Shown: one piece after another, positions 17,688 through 27,173 of the stretch
Layout of the letters: the number at the start of each line of letters is the position of its first letter
Position numbering within the stretch: the first letter of the stretch is position 1
NCBI GenBank assembly: GCA_021787845.1
Contig: JAJYLH010000004.1
Location: 1-64,000 of the forward strand
DNA length: 64,000 nt
Direction of reading: 5' to 3'
From: Myxococcales bacterium
Lineage (GTDB): Bacteria > Myxococcota > Myxococcia > Myxococcales > JAJYLH01
The notes under the pieces: generated by a model
What the model was told of the DNA's origin: nothing
Seen by the model: the letters and a program-made list of their open reading frames with translations, nothing else
The model's database searches: none
Made by a program: the position numbers and the translations under genes

Positions 17688-19088
17688 ATGGGGATCGGCA
17701 AGCCCGGACGGTGGATCTTCGCCTGCTTTCTCGTGGTGGTCGCGAGCTTCTTCGCGGTCGGCGCCTTCCACGAGTACTCGACCCGCGCGGTCGGCCGCGC
17801 CGCGCACGAGATCGCGACCGACGCGATGCCCAGCATCGAGCACCTGGCGGCGATGCAGAGCGACGCGCGCCATGCGCAGTACCTCCTGGACGCGTGGGTG
17901 GACTCCCAGACCGGCGGCCAGCCGCGCGATCGCGCCGAGCTCGAACAGGCGTTGGAGGCGCTCAAGGCTGAGCAGCGGGCCTACCTGCGGCTGCCCATGT
18001 CCGCCGCGGAGCTCGACCTCGCCGACGCGCTCGAGCGGGCGGACGACACGTTCCTGACCGCCGTCGACCGAGCGATGTCAGAGCAAGAGCTCGGTGCCCG
18101 CGCGCTCGCCCAACGGACGGCGGATTTCCAGGTCCGCCCGGCGGCGGATCGCCTCGCCGGCGCGACGGGGCGCGACATCGACTTCAACGCCCTCGCCGCC
18201 CGCAACCGGGCCGACGTCATCGAGCGCACCCGCCGGCACGGCATCGCGTCGAGGTGGCTGCTCGACGGGCTGTGCGCGGCGCTCGCGGTGGCGATGGCGC
18301 TCGTCTTGTGGCGCAGCTTGCGCAAGAGCCAGGAACTGCGCGAGGAGCACGCGCAGCTTCTGGAGCGGCGGGCCGAGGAGCTGGAATCGTTCAGCGGACG
18401 GGTCGCGCACGACATCCTGAGCCCGCTCGCCGCGGTGCGTCTGTCGCTCGCGCTCCTCGGCCGCGGCGCCGACCTGCGGGGGCGAGAGCTGGTCGAGCGC
18501 GGGCAGCGGGCGGTCTCGCGGGTGGAGCGGCTGACCGATGACCTGCTGGGGTTCGCCCGGGCGGGAGCGGCGCCGGTCCCCGGAAGTCGAGCGGATGCGG
18601 TGCCGGTGATCGATGGCGTTCTCGAGGAGCTCAGGCCGCTCGCGAACGAGGCGCAGGCCCTCTTGGCCTTCGCGCCGACCGCGAGCCGGCCCCAGGTCGC
18701 CTGCGCCGAGGGCATCTTGACGAGCCTGGTCTCGAACCTGGTGAAGAATGCGGTGAAGTACCTGGGCGACGCTCCGGCGCGGCGGGTGACGGTGCGGCTC
18801 GTCGAGCGCGGCGCGCGCGTGCGCGTCGAGGTGAGCGACACCGGTCCCGGGGTGCCGCCGGACCTGGTCGAGCGGATCTTCCTCCCGCACGTGCGCGGGC
18901 GCGCGACCGGCCAGCCGGGGCTCGGGCTCGGGCTCGCGACCGTCAAGCACCTCGCCGAGAGCCACGGCGGACAGGTCGGGCTCCTCACCCGGCTGGGGGA
19001 AGGGTCGACGTTCTGGTTCGAGCTGCCGCGCGCGGCGCCGATGGCGCTCGCGGACCGCTCGCCGCCACCGGGAATCTCGCTCCAGTGA
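17688..19088 (+). CDS. Sensor histidine kinase, orphan
   Basis: The 466-residue product has a membrane helix at residues 9-27, a sensor region rich in acidic helices (about 28-187), a second helix at about 190-208, and then the kinase core. The H-box SGRVAHDILSPLAAV puts the phospho-acceptor His at about residue 241. The N-box NLVKNAVKYL, the G1 box DTGPGVP and the G2 box GLGLGLATV are intact. No response regulator gene is adjacent, so the partner is unknown. Confidence 0.92.
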   Translation: MGIGKPGRWIFACFLVVVASFFAVGAFHEYSTRAVGRAAHEIATDAMPSIEHLAAMQSDARHAQYLLDAWVDSQTGGQPRDRAELEQALEALKAEQRAYLRLPMSAAELDLADALERADDTFLTAVDRAMSEQELGARALAQRTADFQVRPAADRLAGATGRDIDFNALAARNRADVIERTRRHGIASRWLLDGLCAALAVAMALVLWRSLRKSQELREEHAQLLERRAEELESFSGRVAHDILSPLAAVRLSLALLGRGADLRGRELVERGQRAVSRVERLTDDLLGFARAGAAPVPGSRADAVPVIDGVLEELRPLANEAQALLAFAPTASRPQVACAEGILTSLVSNLVKNAVKYLGDAPARRVTVRLVERGARVRVEVSDTGPGVPPDLVERIFLPHVRGRATGQPGLGLGLATVKHLAESHGGQVGLLTRLGEGSTFWFELPRAAPMALADRSPPPGISLQ

Positions 19089-19306
19089 GCGGTCGAAGGA
19101 GGCGCCCTTCCGATGCTGTCGGCGCGACCACGCCGGGACTGAACCGCGCTGGCGGCTCGCTCACGGTCGCCGTCCGGACTCGGACTCGGGCGTTGCCCGA
19201 GCCGACAGCGCCGACGGCCCATCCGCTCGGCGGTGGATCCGCACCGCGACCGTGAGGGCGCGTGAGCGACGCGCCTGGCGGGGGCGACCCGACCAGCGTT
19301 GCCGCT

Positions 19307-20011
19307 TCAGTCCGGCCCGAAAGGCCGCCAGGCGCCGTCCCGCTTGCGCTCGTGCGGGAGGTATTGGGCTTTGTAGGCGAGGTGCGGATTGTCCTCGACA
19401 TAGAGGCCGAGGTAGTACCAGCGAAAGCCGAGATCCCGGAACAGCTCGATTTCTCGGAGCACCGAGTACACCCCGAGCGAGCGCCGGCTCTCGTCCGGGT
19501 CGAAGGCGTGGTAGACGCTGGACACGCTCTTCTCGCCCAGGTCGAGGACGCTGAAGGCGACGAGCTTCCCCTCGGCGAGGTAGGCGACCTCTCGCGTCTG
19601 GACTCCGCTGTCGGCGTAGTAGGCTTGGAACGATTGCAGGTCGAGGTCGTCCTCGTCGCTCGAAAGCTCCCGTTCCTGCTTGTGCCGGTTGAACAGCGCG
19701 AGGTGCCGGTCGGTCGGCACGAGCGGCCGAAGCTGGACCTCGATGTCGGAAGCGTTCCGCCGGTAGACCCGCTGCTGCGACCTCGAGGGCCGGAAGCGGT
19801 CGATGGGCACCCGGATGGGCTCGCACTCCCGGCAGGAGGGGCACTGGGGACGATAGAACGTCGGCCCCGCCCGCCGGTCGCCCTGGTCCAGGAGCCGGTC
19901 CAGCTCCTCGGGTTCGATCAGGTGATCGGGGAGCCTCAGCGGCAGCCGTGCCGTCTGGCCGGACCGGTAGGCGCAAGCGTGCGGCTCATCGTGAATCACC
20001 ACGAACCGCAT
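19307..20011 (-). CDS. bpt: Aspartate/glutamate leucyltransferase (N-degron pathway)
   Basis: Bpt transfers leucine from Leu-tRNA to proteins with N-terminal Asp or Glu, marking them for ClpS/ClpAP degradation. The conserved zinc-ribbon-like motif FYRPQCPSCRECEPIRVP followed by DRFRPSRSQQRVYRRN identifies the family, and the C-terminal acyltransferase half contains GVYSVLREIELFRDLG and YYLGLYVEDNPHLAYK. The product is 234 residues from ATG 20011. An upstream GTG would add eight residues. It follows the giant lipoprotein gene on the same strand by about 100 bases, with no obvious functional link. Confidence 0.93.
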   Translation of the reverse strand: MRFVVIHDEPHACAYRSGQTARLPLRLPDHLIEPEELDRLLDQGDRRAGPTFYRPQCPSCRECEPIRVPIDRFRPSRSQQRVYRRNASDIEVQLRPLVPTDRHLALFNRHKQERELSSDEDDLDLQSFQAYYADSGVQTREVAYLAEGKLVAFSVLDLGEKSVSSVYHAFDPDESRRSLGVYSVLREIELFRDLGFRWYYLGLYVEDNPHLAYKAQYLPHERKRDGAWRPFGPD

Positions 20012-20117
20012 CGCGGCCTTGTCCTTTCCGGGCACCGAAGGGCCTCCCGAGAGGAGCCACCGAGCTCGCGGGCGGGCAAAGGATCTCCCTAGCCGGCCCG
20101 CCCCTTTGCGAAGAGCC

Positions 20118-23100
20118 CTACGTGCCGCCAGTCGAAAGCTTGACCTGGAAGCCGCGGGTGGAGCCGGTCTGCTGCCCGGTCGCCGGCGACAGCCACCAGC
20201 GCAGGGTGTTGCCCTGGTAGACCCCGGGGCCCTGGTAGCCCCACTGCGTCGTGCCGTCGTTGATGGTCGTCGAGGTGCCTTGCGGACCCGAGCCCGAGCT
20301 GGCGGAGGTGCCGTCGGCATTGCACACATAGGCGTTACTGAAGTTGCCGACCAGGTCGCCTGCCTTGTAGGCCGTCGACGTCTTCCAGGGCGCGACGAAG
20401 GTGAGCGTCCCGTCGGCGCTGACCGGAGCGGTGGTCGTCCACCCGTCCGCGGAGAGCCCGAACGTCAGGCCAGTCGCGGCGAGCGCGGCGCCCGCATCGA
20501 TGTTTCCGCTCGGCTGGAACGGAATCGGCCTGCCGACCGGAATCACCACCGCCTGCGCGGTCAGGAACGATCCGGTCGCGAGCGAGAGCACCGAAACCGA
20601 CCGGACCGTGTCGCCGTCGAGCGCCGTGGTCGCCGCGAGGGGCTTCGCCCAGGTGCCGTTGGGCGCCGCGTTGTTCAGGTCGTGGTTGTCGAGACGGATG
20701 CGGCCGTCACCGCCGCCCGGCAGCGCTCCCGAGGTGCCTCCGAAGGCTTGGAGCCGGCTGGCCACGCCCCCGAGGTCCAAGCTCTCGGCACGCAGGTAGA
20801 CGGTCCCGCCGGCGCCGCCGTAGCAGTAGCTCGGCGCGCCCAGGTTCCCGCTGTCGTCCCGACCCACGTTGCACAAGGCATTGCCGGAAGAATCGGTCGC
20901 GACGAGGCCGTTCGCCTGGATGCTGCCGCTGCCCGTCACCTTCAGCTCGGCGAAGGTGGCGAGGATGATCCCGCCGCCCGCCGCGCCGGCGAAGGACTGC
21001 TTCCAGAGCACCGTGCGGGCATCGCAGTAGTTGAACCAGGTGTCACCCGCGCAGGTCGAGCTGCACCAGGGACCAGGAGTGTTCGGCGACGAGCCATTGA
21101 CCCAGGGGCAGCCGGACGTGGTGCAGTCGATCGCGGTCGCCGTCGGATCGCAGGTCCACGGAGAGCCGCAGGCCCGCACCGAAGTCGACCACGACGGCGG
21201 GTTCGGGCTGCCGTCCCAACACGTCCCCGGGCTACTGCAACCGTAGATCTTGGAGCGGTCGCAATCGCTGGGCACCGTGTAGGTCGCAGCGGGGACATTC
21301 GCGGCCGACACGCCGTTTCCGTCGTAGCCATAGGACGTGCCGCTGTTGCAGCAGACAGCGGTGGCGGTCTTGCGATAGCACCCGTGGGACGCGTCGTAGC
21401 AGGACTCCGCCTCGCTCAGCGAGACCGATCCCGACCCGGCGCCGAGGAACAGGCTACCGAGCATCGCATCCCCGTACGTCGCGCCGGAGCCTTGCGGGTC
21501 GCTCGAGCCGCAACTGTCGGCGCCACGGGTCGCGTAGGAACCAGAAGCGCCGAAGAGGAGCTGATCGATCTGGTTGGGGTGGACAGATCCATCGTTGCTG
21601 CCGGGAGGGTTGCCTGTCGGTCCGTACTGCGCGGGATGCACGTCACCGCTGCCGCAGTAGGCGCCGCCGCCGGACGAGGTGCCGAGAGCGATGCTTGTTT
21701 TCAAGTCGCGCAGCCCTTCGGTGCCTTCGCCGGTCCAGCCGAGCGCGCCCGCGCCGACGTCGTTGCTCCAGTGCCAATCATTGCTCGGCCCTGGCGTCGG
21801 GGTCGTGTCGGTCGGCTTGCCCGCGCCGCGGTAGCCGTTGCCCGTCATCGTGATGGTGCCGCTCCCCGAGATGACGCTGAGGCTGTTGGTCGCGCTCCTC
21901 CCGTTCGCTTCGAAGACGAGCACGCCGCCGGTCGAGCTGCCGTCGGCGCTGTCGGGCCCAGCGAGCGGCGGCCCGGTCAGGGTGCCCTCGACGGTCACCT
22001 TCCGGTACTGCGGCACCCGGATGAAGCGCACCGACTGGCCGGCGAGGTCGTCCTGGGTGTTGCCCCCTTCGCCGAAGGTCCGGGTGATCGGCGCGGTGAG
22101 CTGGACCTGTCCGCCCTGGACACCCGCGACCGTCGCCGTCTCGTAGGCGCCGACGCTCGACACGTGGTTCAGGCCGCCCTGGATGTTGATGATCAGCACC
22201 CGGGTTCCCGGCGCGGCGAACGGCGCCGGGTCGGCGTCGATCGACACCCGGTCCCCGTCGATTTCCAAGACCCGCGCGCTCGCCATGTCGGGCCAGGCGC
22301 GGCCCGGCTGCACGTGCTGCGACAGGTCGACCGTCGTGTTGGCCGGAACGTCCAGGTCGCCGTCCCGCCCGTCGCCGGCGTCGAATGCGTTCAAGGTCAG
22401 CGTGCCCGTCTGCGTGTTCCACTGGGTGACGGGACCGCTCCCGTCCCTCGTGCGGGTGGTGGTGAAATCCTCGCCGACGTATCGGTCGGTGACCGACGCG
22501 TCGAAGGTGACCGAGAGCGCTCCCGAACAAGGCGCGTGGTCGCCGAGCTGCGCCTTGATCACCGACTGGACGGTCCCGCTCGCCAGGCTCGGCGCGCCGA
22601 TTTCGAAGTCGATGCGGTCGTCGACCACCTGAATCTGGAGCCCCGGCGCCGTCGGGTCGGCGTCGCCCGCGAGCAGCCTCGGCACCGCCGCCGGGTTCGA
22701 GGGCGAGTCGGCGGCGACGGTCACCATCGTCCCGTCCGGCACCGGCCGCCCGTCCGGCCCCACGAGCGGCGCGGAAACCACGAGGAAGGTCGATTGGCCG
22801 TCGGCGGGGAGGTTGCTCTTGGACACCACGGTGGGAATCGACAGGGAGATGGGCCCGCACTCGCCCAAGGCGTCGCAGCCGTCGCCCTGGCACGTGCCGA
22901 TGCAGCTCCCGAGCTTGGTGTAGCCGGTCGGCGGCCCCGCGACGCAGGTCTCCAGGTCGCCGCCGTTGCACCGGGTGGCGCCGACGTCGCAGGCGGCCGG
23001 CGGCGGCGCACAGGCGTCGGTGGAGCAGATCTCGCCGGTCGGGCACGCCTGGGGGTTGCCCCACTGGGTGCCGTCAGCGCTGCAGGTCTGCACCTGCCCA

Positions 23101-24377
23101 TCCGGAGTGCAGCGCGACAAGAGCGGGCTGCAGGTGTTGAAGGCGCAGTGGGCGGGGCTGCCGCCGTTGGCGCCGGCGACGCAGCCCGCGGCGCAGTACT
23201 GGTCGAAGACGAACCCCTGGCGGTTGGGCGCGCAGACCTGGAGGGCGGTGCCGGCCGCGCTGGGCGACGAAGCCGACGGATCGCAGCGGGTCTCGTTGGT
23301 GTTGCAGGCGGGCTGGGCACAACCGCTCCCGTCCGGCAGGCAGCCGTAGGCGCAGCTCGTCTGGGTCTGGGAGAGCCCGTCCGCCGAGCAGGTCAGGAGG
23401 ATGCCGGCCGAGCAGGTGGCTTGTCCCGCCTGGCAGATCGGGGCGACGCAGGAGGCGGTGTCGCTCCCGCCGGGACCGGTGCCGATGCTGAGCGTGCAGG
23501 TGCCGCTCCCGCTGTCGCCGGCGCAGCTCGTCGAATCCCAGGCGGTTCCGAGCGCGTTGCAGCGCTCGACGCTCTTGCCGTCGACGGAGCAGCGGGTGTC
23601 GCCCGCGTGGCAGGCCGCGTCCACGCACTCGGCGACCGAGCTGACGACGGAGCACTCGTGCGGGCAGGTGGTGACGACGGTCTCGGCGGAGCCGTCCGCC
23701 GCGCACTGGACGAGGCTCAGGCCGTCGCAGCGCAGGGCGTTCGGGGTGCAGGAGGTTTCGAGGCAGTTCGCGCTCTCCTTCGCTCCGGTCTGGCCGTTGT
23801 CGACGCAGTTCCCGTTGCAGGCCTGAGCGGTACCCCAGCCGCTCCCGTCGGACTTGCAGGCCTGGATGGTGCCGTCGGGAAGGCAACGCTGCTGGTAGGG
23901 AACACAGACGCCGGCGATGCAGGCGGCGGTGGTCGGGTCGCAGCCGTACTGGCACTTCTCCTTCGGCGCCCAGCCGGTGCCGTCGGCCTTGCAGACCATC
24001 ACCTCGTTCCCCTGGCACTGCATGAAGGACCCGGTGGCGCTGGGGCTCTTCGGGTCGCAGATCTGCGTGTGGCAGGCGACGGTGGTCGGGTCGCAGCCCG
24101 CGGCGCACTGGGTGGAGACAGTCCAGCCGGAGCCGTCGGACTTGCAGGTCTCGACGTTGGAGCCCTCGCACCGCTTGGCGCCGGAGGCGCACACCGGGAG
24201 GACGCCGCCGTCCGGGGACGCGACGCAGACCCCGTTCGCGCAGGTGAGGCCGGGGGCGCACGGCTTGGTCGCCGAGCAGGCCCCCCCGGCGCCGCTGTAG
24301 AGCGGGGGCGAGCTGCAGGCGAGCCCCGCGGCGAGGAGCATTCCGACGAGACCGAGCGAGAGAGTCCGAGAAGTCAC
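20118..24377 (-). CDS. Giant Cys-rich lipoprotein with Ig-like and Gly/Ser-rich domains
   Basis: The start is GTG 24377 with GGAGG five bases upstream; the product has 1419 residues. The signal peptide ends in lipobox GLAC. Residues about 30-500 are cysteine repeats of roughly 40-45 residues (patterns such as CxxGxxxxCxxDGxGWxxxxxC), about ten in number. A bacterial Ig-like domain follows (SNLPADGQSTFLVVSAPL and PVPDGTMVTVAADSPSNPA, about 510-600). The long C-terminal region is Gly/Ser/Asn-rich with beta character and contains more Cys clusters, and ends without a sortase or membrane anchor. It is probably a cell-surface or extracellular-matrix protein. Confidence 0.82.
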   Translation of the reverse strand: MTSRTLSLGLVGMLLAAGLACSSPPLYSGAGGACSATKPCAPGLTCANGVCVASPDGGVLPVCASGAKRCEGSNVETCKSDGSGWTVSTQCAAGCDPTTVACHTQICDPKSPSATGSFMQCQGNEVMVCKADGTGWAPKEKCQYGCDPTTAACIAGVCVPYQQRCLPDGTIQACKSDGSGWGTAQACNGNCVDNGQTGAKESANCLETSCTPNALRCDGLSLVQCAADGSAETVVTTCPHECSVVSSVAECVDAACHAGDTRCSVDGKSVERCNALGTAWDSTSCAGDSGSGTCTLSIGTGPGGSDTASCVAPICQAGQATCSAGILLTCSADGLSQTQTSCAYGCLPDGSGCAQPACNTNETRCDPSASSPSAAGTALQVCAPNRQGFVFDQYCAAGCVAGANGGSPAHCAFNTCSPLLSRCTPDGQVQTCSADGTQWGNPQACPTGEICSTDACAPPPAACDVGATRCNGGDLETCVAGPPTGYTKLGSCIGTCQGDGCDALGECGPISLSIPTVVSKSNLPADGQSTFLVVSAPLVGPDGRPVPDGTMVTVAADSPSNPAAVPRLLAGDADPTAPGLQIQVVDDRIDFEIGAPSLASGTVQSVIKAQLGDHAPCSGALSVTFDASVTDRYVGEDFTTTRTRDGSGPVTQWNTQTGTLTLNAFDAGDGRDGDLDVPANTTVDLSQHVQPGRAWPDMASARVLEIDGDRVSIDADPAPFAAPGTRVLIINIQGGLNHVSSVGAYETATVAGVQGGQVQLTAPITRTFGEGGNTQDDLAGQSVRFIRVPQYRKVTVEGTLTGPPLAGPDSADGSSTGGVLVFEANGRSATNSLSVISGSGTITMTGNGYRGAGKPTDTTPTPGPSNDWHWSNDVGAGALGWTGEGTEGLRDLKTSIALGTSSGGGAYCGSGDVHPAQYGPTGNPPGSNDGSVHPNQIDQLLFGASGSYATRGADSCGSSDPQGSGATYGDAMLGSLFLGAGSGSVSLSEAESCYDASHGCYRKTATAVCCNSGTSYGYDGNGVSAANVPAATYTVPSDCDRSKIYGCSSPGTCWDGSPNPPSWSTSVRACGSPWTCDPTATAIDCTTSGCPWVNGSSPNTPGPWCSSTCAGDTWFNYCDARTVLWKQSFAGAAGGGIILATFAELKVTGSGSIQANGLVATDSSGNALCNVGRDDSGNLGAPSYCYGGAGGTVYLRAESLDLGGVASRLQAFGGTSGALPGGGDGRIRLDNHDLNNAAPNGTWAKPLAATTALDGDTVRSVSVLSLATGSFLTAQAVVIPVGRPIPFQPSGNIDAGAALAATGLTFGLSADGWTTTAPVSADGTLTFVAPWKTSTAYKAGDLVGNFSNAYVCNADGTSASSGSGPQGTSTTINDGTTQWGYQGPGVYQGNTLRWWLSPATGQQTGSTRGFQVKLSTGGT

Positions 24378-25020
24378 AGCAACCTCCGACTCGCGGCGAT
24401 AGGGTGCCAAAGCCTTTCGGCGCCGCGAGGGCCGGGCACGGGGCGATCCGGAGCGTGGCGGATGGATCCGCTCCAAGGCATGAAAGGGTTTCAGAACCTC
24501 GCGGCGCGGTCAAGAGGGGAGGCGGTTCCACGGGCGGCGGTGCTCCGGCGGCAGGGAAAGACGCCCGCTGGCCGTCGGCTTCCGCTCTCGTGGCCGGGCG
24601 TCGTCGCCTGTGGAAGGCCATGCTGGTTTCACGGGCGAGGACGCTGCGAGGACGCCCGAGCCAGGGAGAAGAACCCGCGCTGAACCTGAACGAAGGCGAC
24701 GGCCCATCAAGGTAAAGTGGCGCGATGCTCGGCGGGACCCGGCTCGGGCAGCCCTCGGCAGAAGCCCTCATGCCACTCGAGAGGGCTCTCTCAGACCTCG
24801 CGAGAGACGTTCTCGTGATAGAGCAACGGACCGGCACGCCGGGCACGGACGACGGGCATCCCGCGACGCGGCCGGTGCGGCGGCTGGCGGCGGCGCCTGG
24901 TCCGGGCCTCGACGAGGGACGCGGCGAGCGAAAGCGACTCTTGCCGGGAGCTGCGCTGCCGCCCGCACGGCCAGTGAGACCGGTCACGCCCAGGCGATGG
25001 GCTTTCGCAGGAGGGAAGCG
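24378..25020. other. Gene-free stretch with a degraded M-family repeat
   Basis: This 643-base spacer lies between the divergent giant lipoprotein and thioesterase genes. Around 24589-24702 it resembles the M element at 49528 and its flank: both share GTGG-C-CGGGCGTC, then TTTCAC-GGCGAGGACGC, then CTGAACGAAG. I saw no credible gene. It must hold promoters for both neighbours, but none could be assigned with confidence. Confidence 0.4.
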
Positions 25021-25443
25021 GTGCGGTTCTTCGAAACGATCCAGGGGGTCTACTTCGACGACCTCGACGCCTTTCGCATCCTCCACAACTCGCGCTATCT
25101 GCTCTTGTTCGAGCGGGCCATCGGCGCGTTCTGGGAGCGGCTGGGCTGGAACCGGGGCGGGGCGGACAACCCGGACCAGCACCACCTGGTTCGCGAGAAC
25201 CGGGTCGAGTACCTGCGGCCGGTGGAGGGCGTGGGCGAGGTGCGGGTGCGCATCTGGGTGGAGAAGCTCGGGCGCTCGAGCCTGGTGTTCGGCTTTCGGA
25301 TGCTGCCGATGGAGGAGGACGTGGACTACGCGAGCGGCACCCGGGTGCTGGTGCGGGTCGACCCGGTGACGCGCCGGCCCGTGCCCTGGAGCGACGATCT
25401 GCGGGCGCGGCTCCAGCCGTACGTGCGCGAACCCAAGCCGTAG
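25021..25443 (+). CDS. 4HBT (hot-dog) acyl-CoA thioesterase, YbgC-like
   Basis: GTG 25021 has AGGAGG six bases before it, which fixes the start; the product is 140 residues. The hot-dog signature is visible as YFDDLDAFRILHNSRYLLLFERA with the acidic residue of the D-x-D-x-x-x-H-x-x-R type pattern, and VEYLRPV is the next strand. Such enzymes hydrolyse acyl-CoAs. The TAG stop is part of a TAGGATGG sequence that begins a T-family repeat region. Confidence 0.88.
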   Translation: MRFFETIQGVYFDDLDAFRILHNSRYLLLFERAIGAFWERLGWNRGGADNPDQHHLVRENRVEYLRPVEGVGEVRVRIWVEKLGRSSLVFGFRMLPMEEDVDYASGTRVLVRVDPVTRRPVPWSDDLRARLQPYVREPKP

Positions 25444-25540
25444 GATGGTGAAGTCGGTAGGATGGGTGGAGCGTCAGCGGAGCCCATCGGCGACGGCTGC
25501 AATCGTGGGGCGACGCAGGCGCTCCACCCATCCTGCGGCG
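25441..25540. repeat. T-family hairpin, copy 1
   Basis: AGGATGGGTGGAGCG at 25459-25473 is perfectly inverted at 25520-25534 (15-bp stem). A partial TAGGATGG at 25441 supplies the thioesterase stop codon. The element separates the thioesterase from eutB. Two further copies are at 50563 and 54103. Confidence 0.85.
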
Positions 25541-25566
25541 GCGTCGAACATCCTCGCGAGCGGTTC

Positions 25567-26940
25567 ATGAAGCTGTCGACCACCCTCTTCGGCGAGACGT
25601 TCACCTTCCCGTCGGTCAAGGACGTGCTGGCGAGGGCGAACGAGCCGCGGTCAGGCGACAAGCAGGCGGGCATCGCGGCGCGCTCGATGCGGGAGATGGC
25701 GGCCGCGAAGTGGGTGCTCGCGGGCCTCTCGCTCAAGGAGCTGCGGGAGAACCCTTCGGTCCCGTACGAAATCGACGAGGTGACCCGGGTCCAGGAGGAC
25801 GACCTCGACGAGGCCGCGTATCGGAAGGTGTGCGGCTTTTCCGTCGCCGACCTGCGGGAGTGGATCCTCGACGACCAGACGACCGGCGAGGAGATTCGGG
25901 AAGTCTCGCCCGGGCTCACCGCGGAGATGGGAAGCGGTGTCGCCAAGCTCATGAGCAACCTGGACCTCGTCCTCGCGGGGCGGAAGATCCGGGTGGTGGT
26001 CCACTGCAACAACACGCTGGGGCTGGCGGGGCGCCTGAGCTCGCGCCTGCAGCCGAACCACCCGCGCGACTCGGTGGAGGGCGTCCTCGCGGCGGTGAAG
26101 GACGGCCTCTCCTTCGGCAACGGCGACGCGGTCATCGGCGTCAACCCGGCGACCGGCTCGGTCCAGTCGACCGCGGACATCCTGAAGGGCGTGAAGGATT
26201 TCATGCGCTGCTTCCGGGTGCCGACGCAGAACTGCGTCCTCTCGCACCTCACGGTGCAGATGGAGGCCCTCAAGAGGGGTGCCCCTCTCGATTTGATGTT
26301 CCAGTCCATCGCCGGGAGCGAAGGCGCGAACCGGAACTTCGGGGTGACGGTGAAGCTCCTCGACGAGGCATGGGACATGGCGAAGCGCGAGGGCACGGCG
26401 CAGGGGCCGAACGTCATGTACTTCGAGACCGGCCAGGGCACCGCGCTCTCGGCGAACGCGCATCACGACACCGACCAGCTCACGATGGAGGCGCGCACCC
26501 ACGTCCTCGCCCGCCGCTACCGGCCGTTCCTCCTGAACAGCGTGGTGGGCTTCATCGGTCCCGAGTACCTGCGCGACGCGAAGGAGATCACCCGTGCCGG
26601 CCTCGAGGACCACTTCGTCGGCAAGCTCCTCGGCATCCCGATGGGCTGCGACGCCTGCTACACGAACCACGCGAACGCCGACCAGAACGACCAGGAGAAC
26701 CTGGAGATGCTCCTCGCGAGCGCCGGCGTGAACTACCTGATGGGCATCCCGATGGGCGACGACGTGATGCTCAACTACCAGACGACGAGCTTCCACAACA
26801 ACGCGGCGCTCCGGGAGCTGTACGGCCTCAAGCCGGCGCCGGAGTTCGAGAGGTGGATGGAGGAGCTCGGCCTCTGGCGCGGCGGGCACCTGACCAAGCG
26901 CGCCGGCGACCCGAGCCTGTTTTCGACGAGGGCGGCGTAG
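25567..26940 (+). CDS. eutB: Ethanolamine ammonia-lyase large subunit
   Basis: EutB with EutC forms the adenosylcobalamin-dependent enzyme that converts ethanolamine to acetaldehyde and ammonia. The 457-residue length matches the family (about 453). Conserved stretches include VVVHCNNTLGLAGRLSSRLQ, GDAVIGVNPATGSV, FQSIAGSEGANRNFG, FETGQGTALSANAHH and GIPMGCDACYTNHA. ATG 25567 was chosen since the family begins MKL.TT.FG. No cobalamin riboswitch was recognised upstream; that space is filled by the T-family hairpin. Confidence 0.97.
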   Translation: MKLSTTLFGETFTFPSVKDVLARANEPRSGDKQAGIAARSMREMAAAKWVLAGLSLKELRENPSVPYEIDEVTRVQEDDLDEAAYRKVCGFSVADLREWILDDQTTGEEIREVSPGLTAEMGSGVAKLMSNLDLVLAGRKIRVVVHCNNTLGLAGRLSSRLQPNHPRDSVEGVLAAVKDGLSFGNGDAVIGVNPATGSVQSTADILKGVKDFMRCFRVPTQNCVLSHLTVQMEALKRGAPLDLMFQSIAGSEGANRNFGVTVKLLDEAWDMAKREGTAQGPNVMYFETGQGTALSANAHHDTDQLTMEARTHVLARRYRPFLLNSVVGFIGPEYLRDAKEITRAGLEDHFVGKLLGIPMGCDACYTNHANADQNDQENLEMLLASAGVNYLMGIPMGDDVMLNYQTTSFHNNAALRELYGLKPAPEFERWMEELGLWRGGHLTKRAGDPSLFSTRAA

Positions 26941-26972
26941 AGCGGGTCGGTCCAGGTAGACTGCGGTCCTTT

Positions 26973-27140
26973 GCGCTCTCCCGCTCGTCCCTCGACTGCG
27001 CTCGGGATGAGCGGGAGAGCGCTCGGGATGAGCGGGAGAGCGCTCGGGATGAGCGGGAGAGCGCTCGAGATGAGCGGGAGAGCGCTCGAGATGAGCGGGA
27101 GAGCGCTCGAGATGAGCGCGAGAGCGCTCGGGATGAGCGG
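26973..27140. repeat. C-family hairpin with seven-fold 21-bp tandem amplification
   Basis: A hairpin with a perfect 14-bp stem (GCGCTCTCCCGCTC at 26973-26986, inverted at 27009-27022) encloses the core CTCGACTGCGCTC. From 27001 its right arm is repeated as 21-bp units (CTCGGGATGAGCGGGAGAGCG) starting at 27001, 27022, 27043, 27064, 27085 and 27106, with a partial seventh at 27127. Later units have CTCGAGATG. The array lies between eutB and eutC. Confidence 0.9.
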
Positions 27141-27173
27141 AGCTGGCCAGGGTGGGAGGCGCGGATAGCGAGG

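Noticed and set aside
20019-24683. A 1554-residue open frame on the plus strand opposite the giant Cys-rich lipoprotein gene
   Set aside because: Its translation is Arg/Gly/Ala-rich without any domain, and the other strand has a Shine-Dalgarno, signal peptide and repeated Cys domains. Long antisense frames are common in such GC-rich DNA.
25444-25566. Cobalamin riboswitch upstream of eutB
   Set aside because: The space is accounted for by a T-family hairpin found at unrelated loci, and no B12-box-like sequence was recognised.
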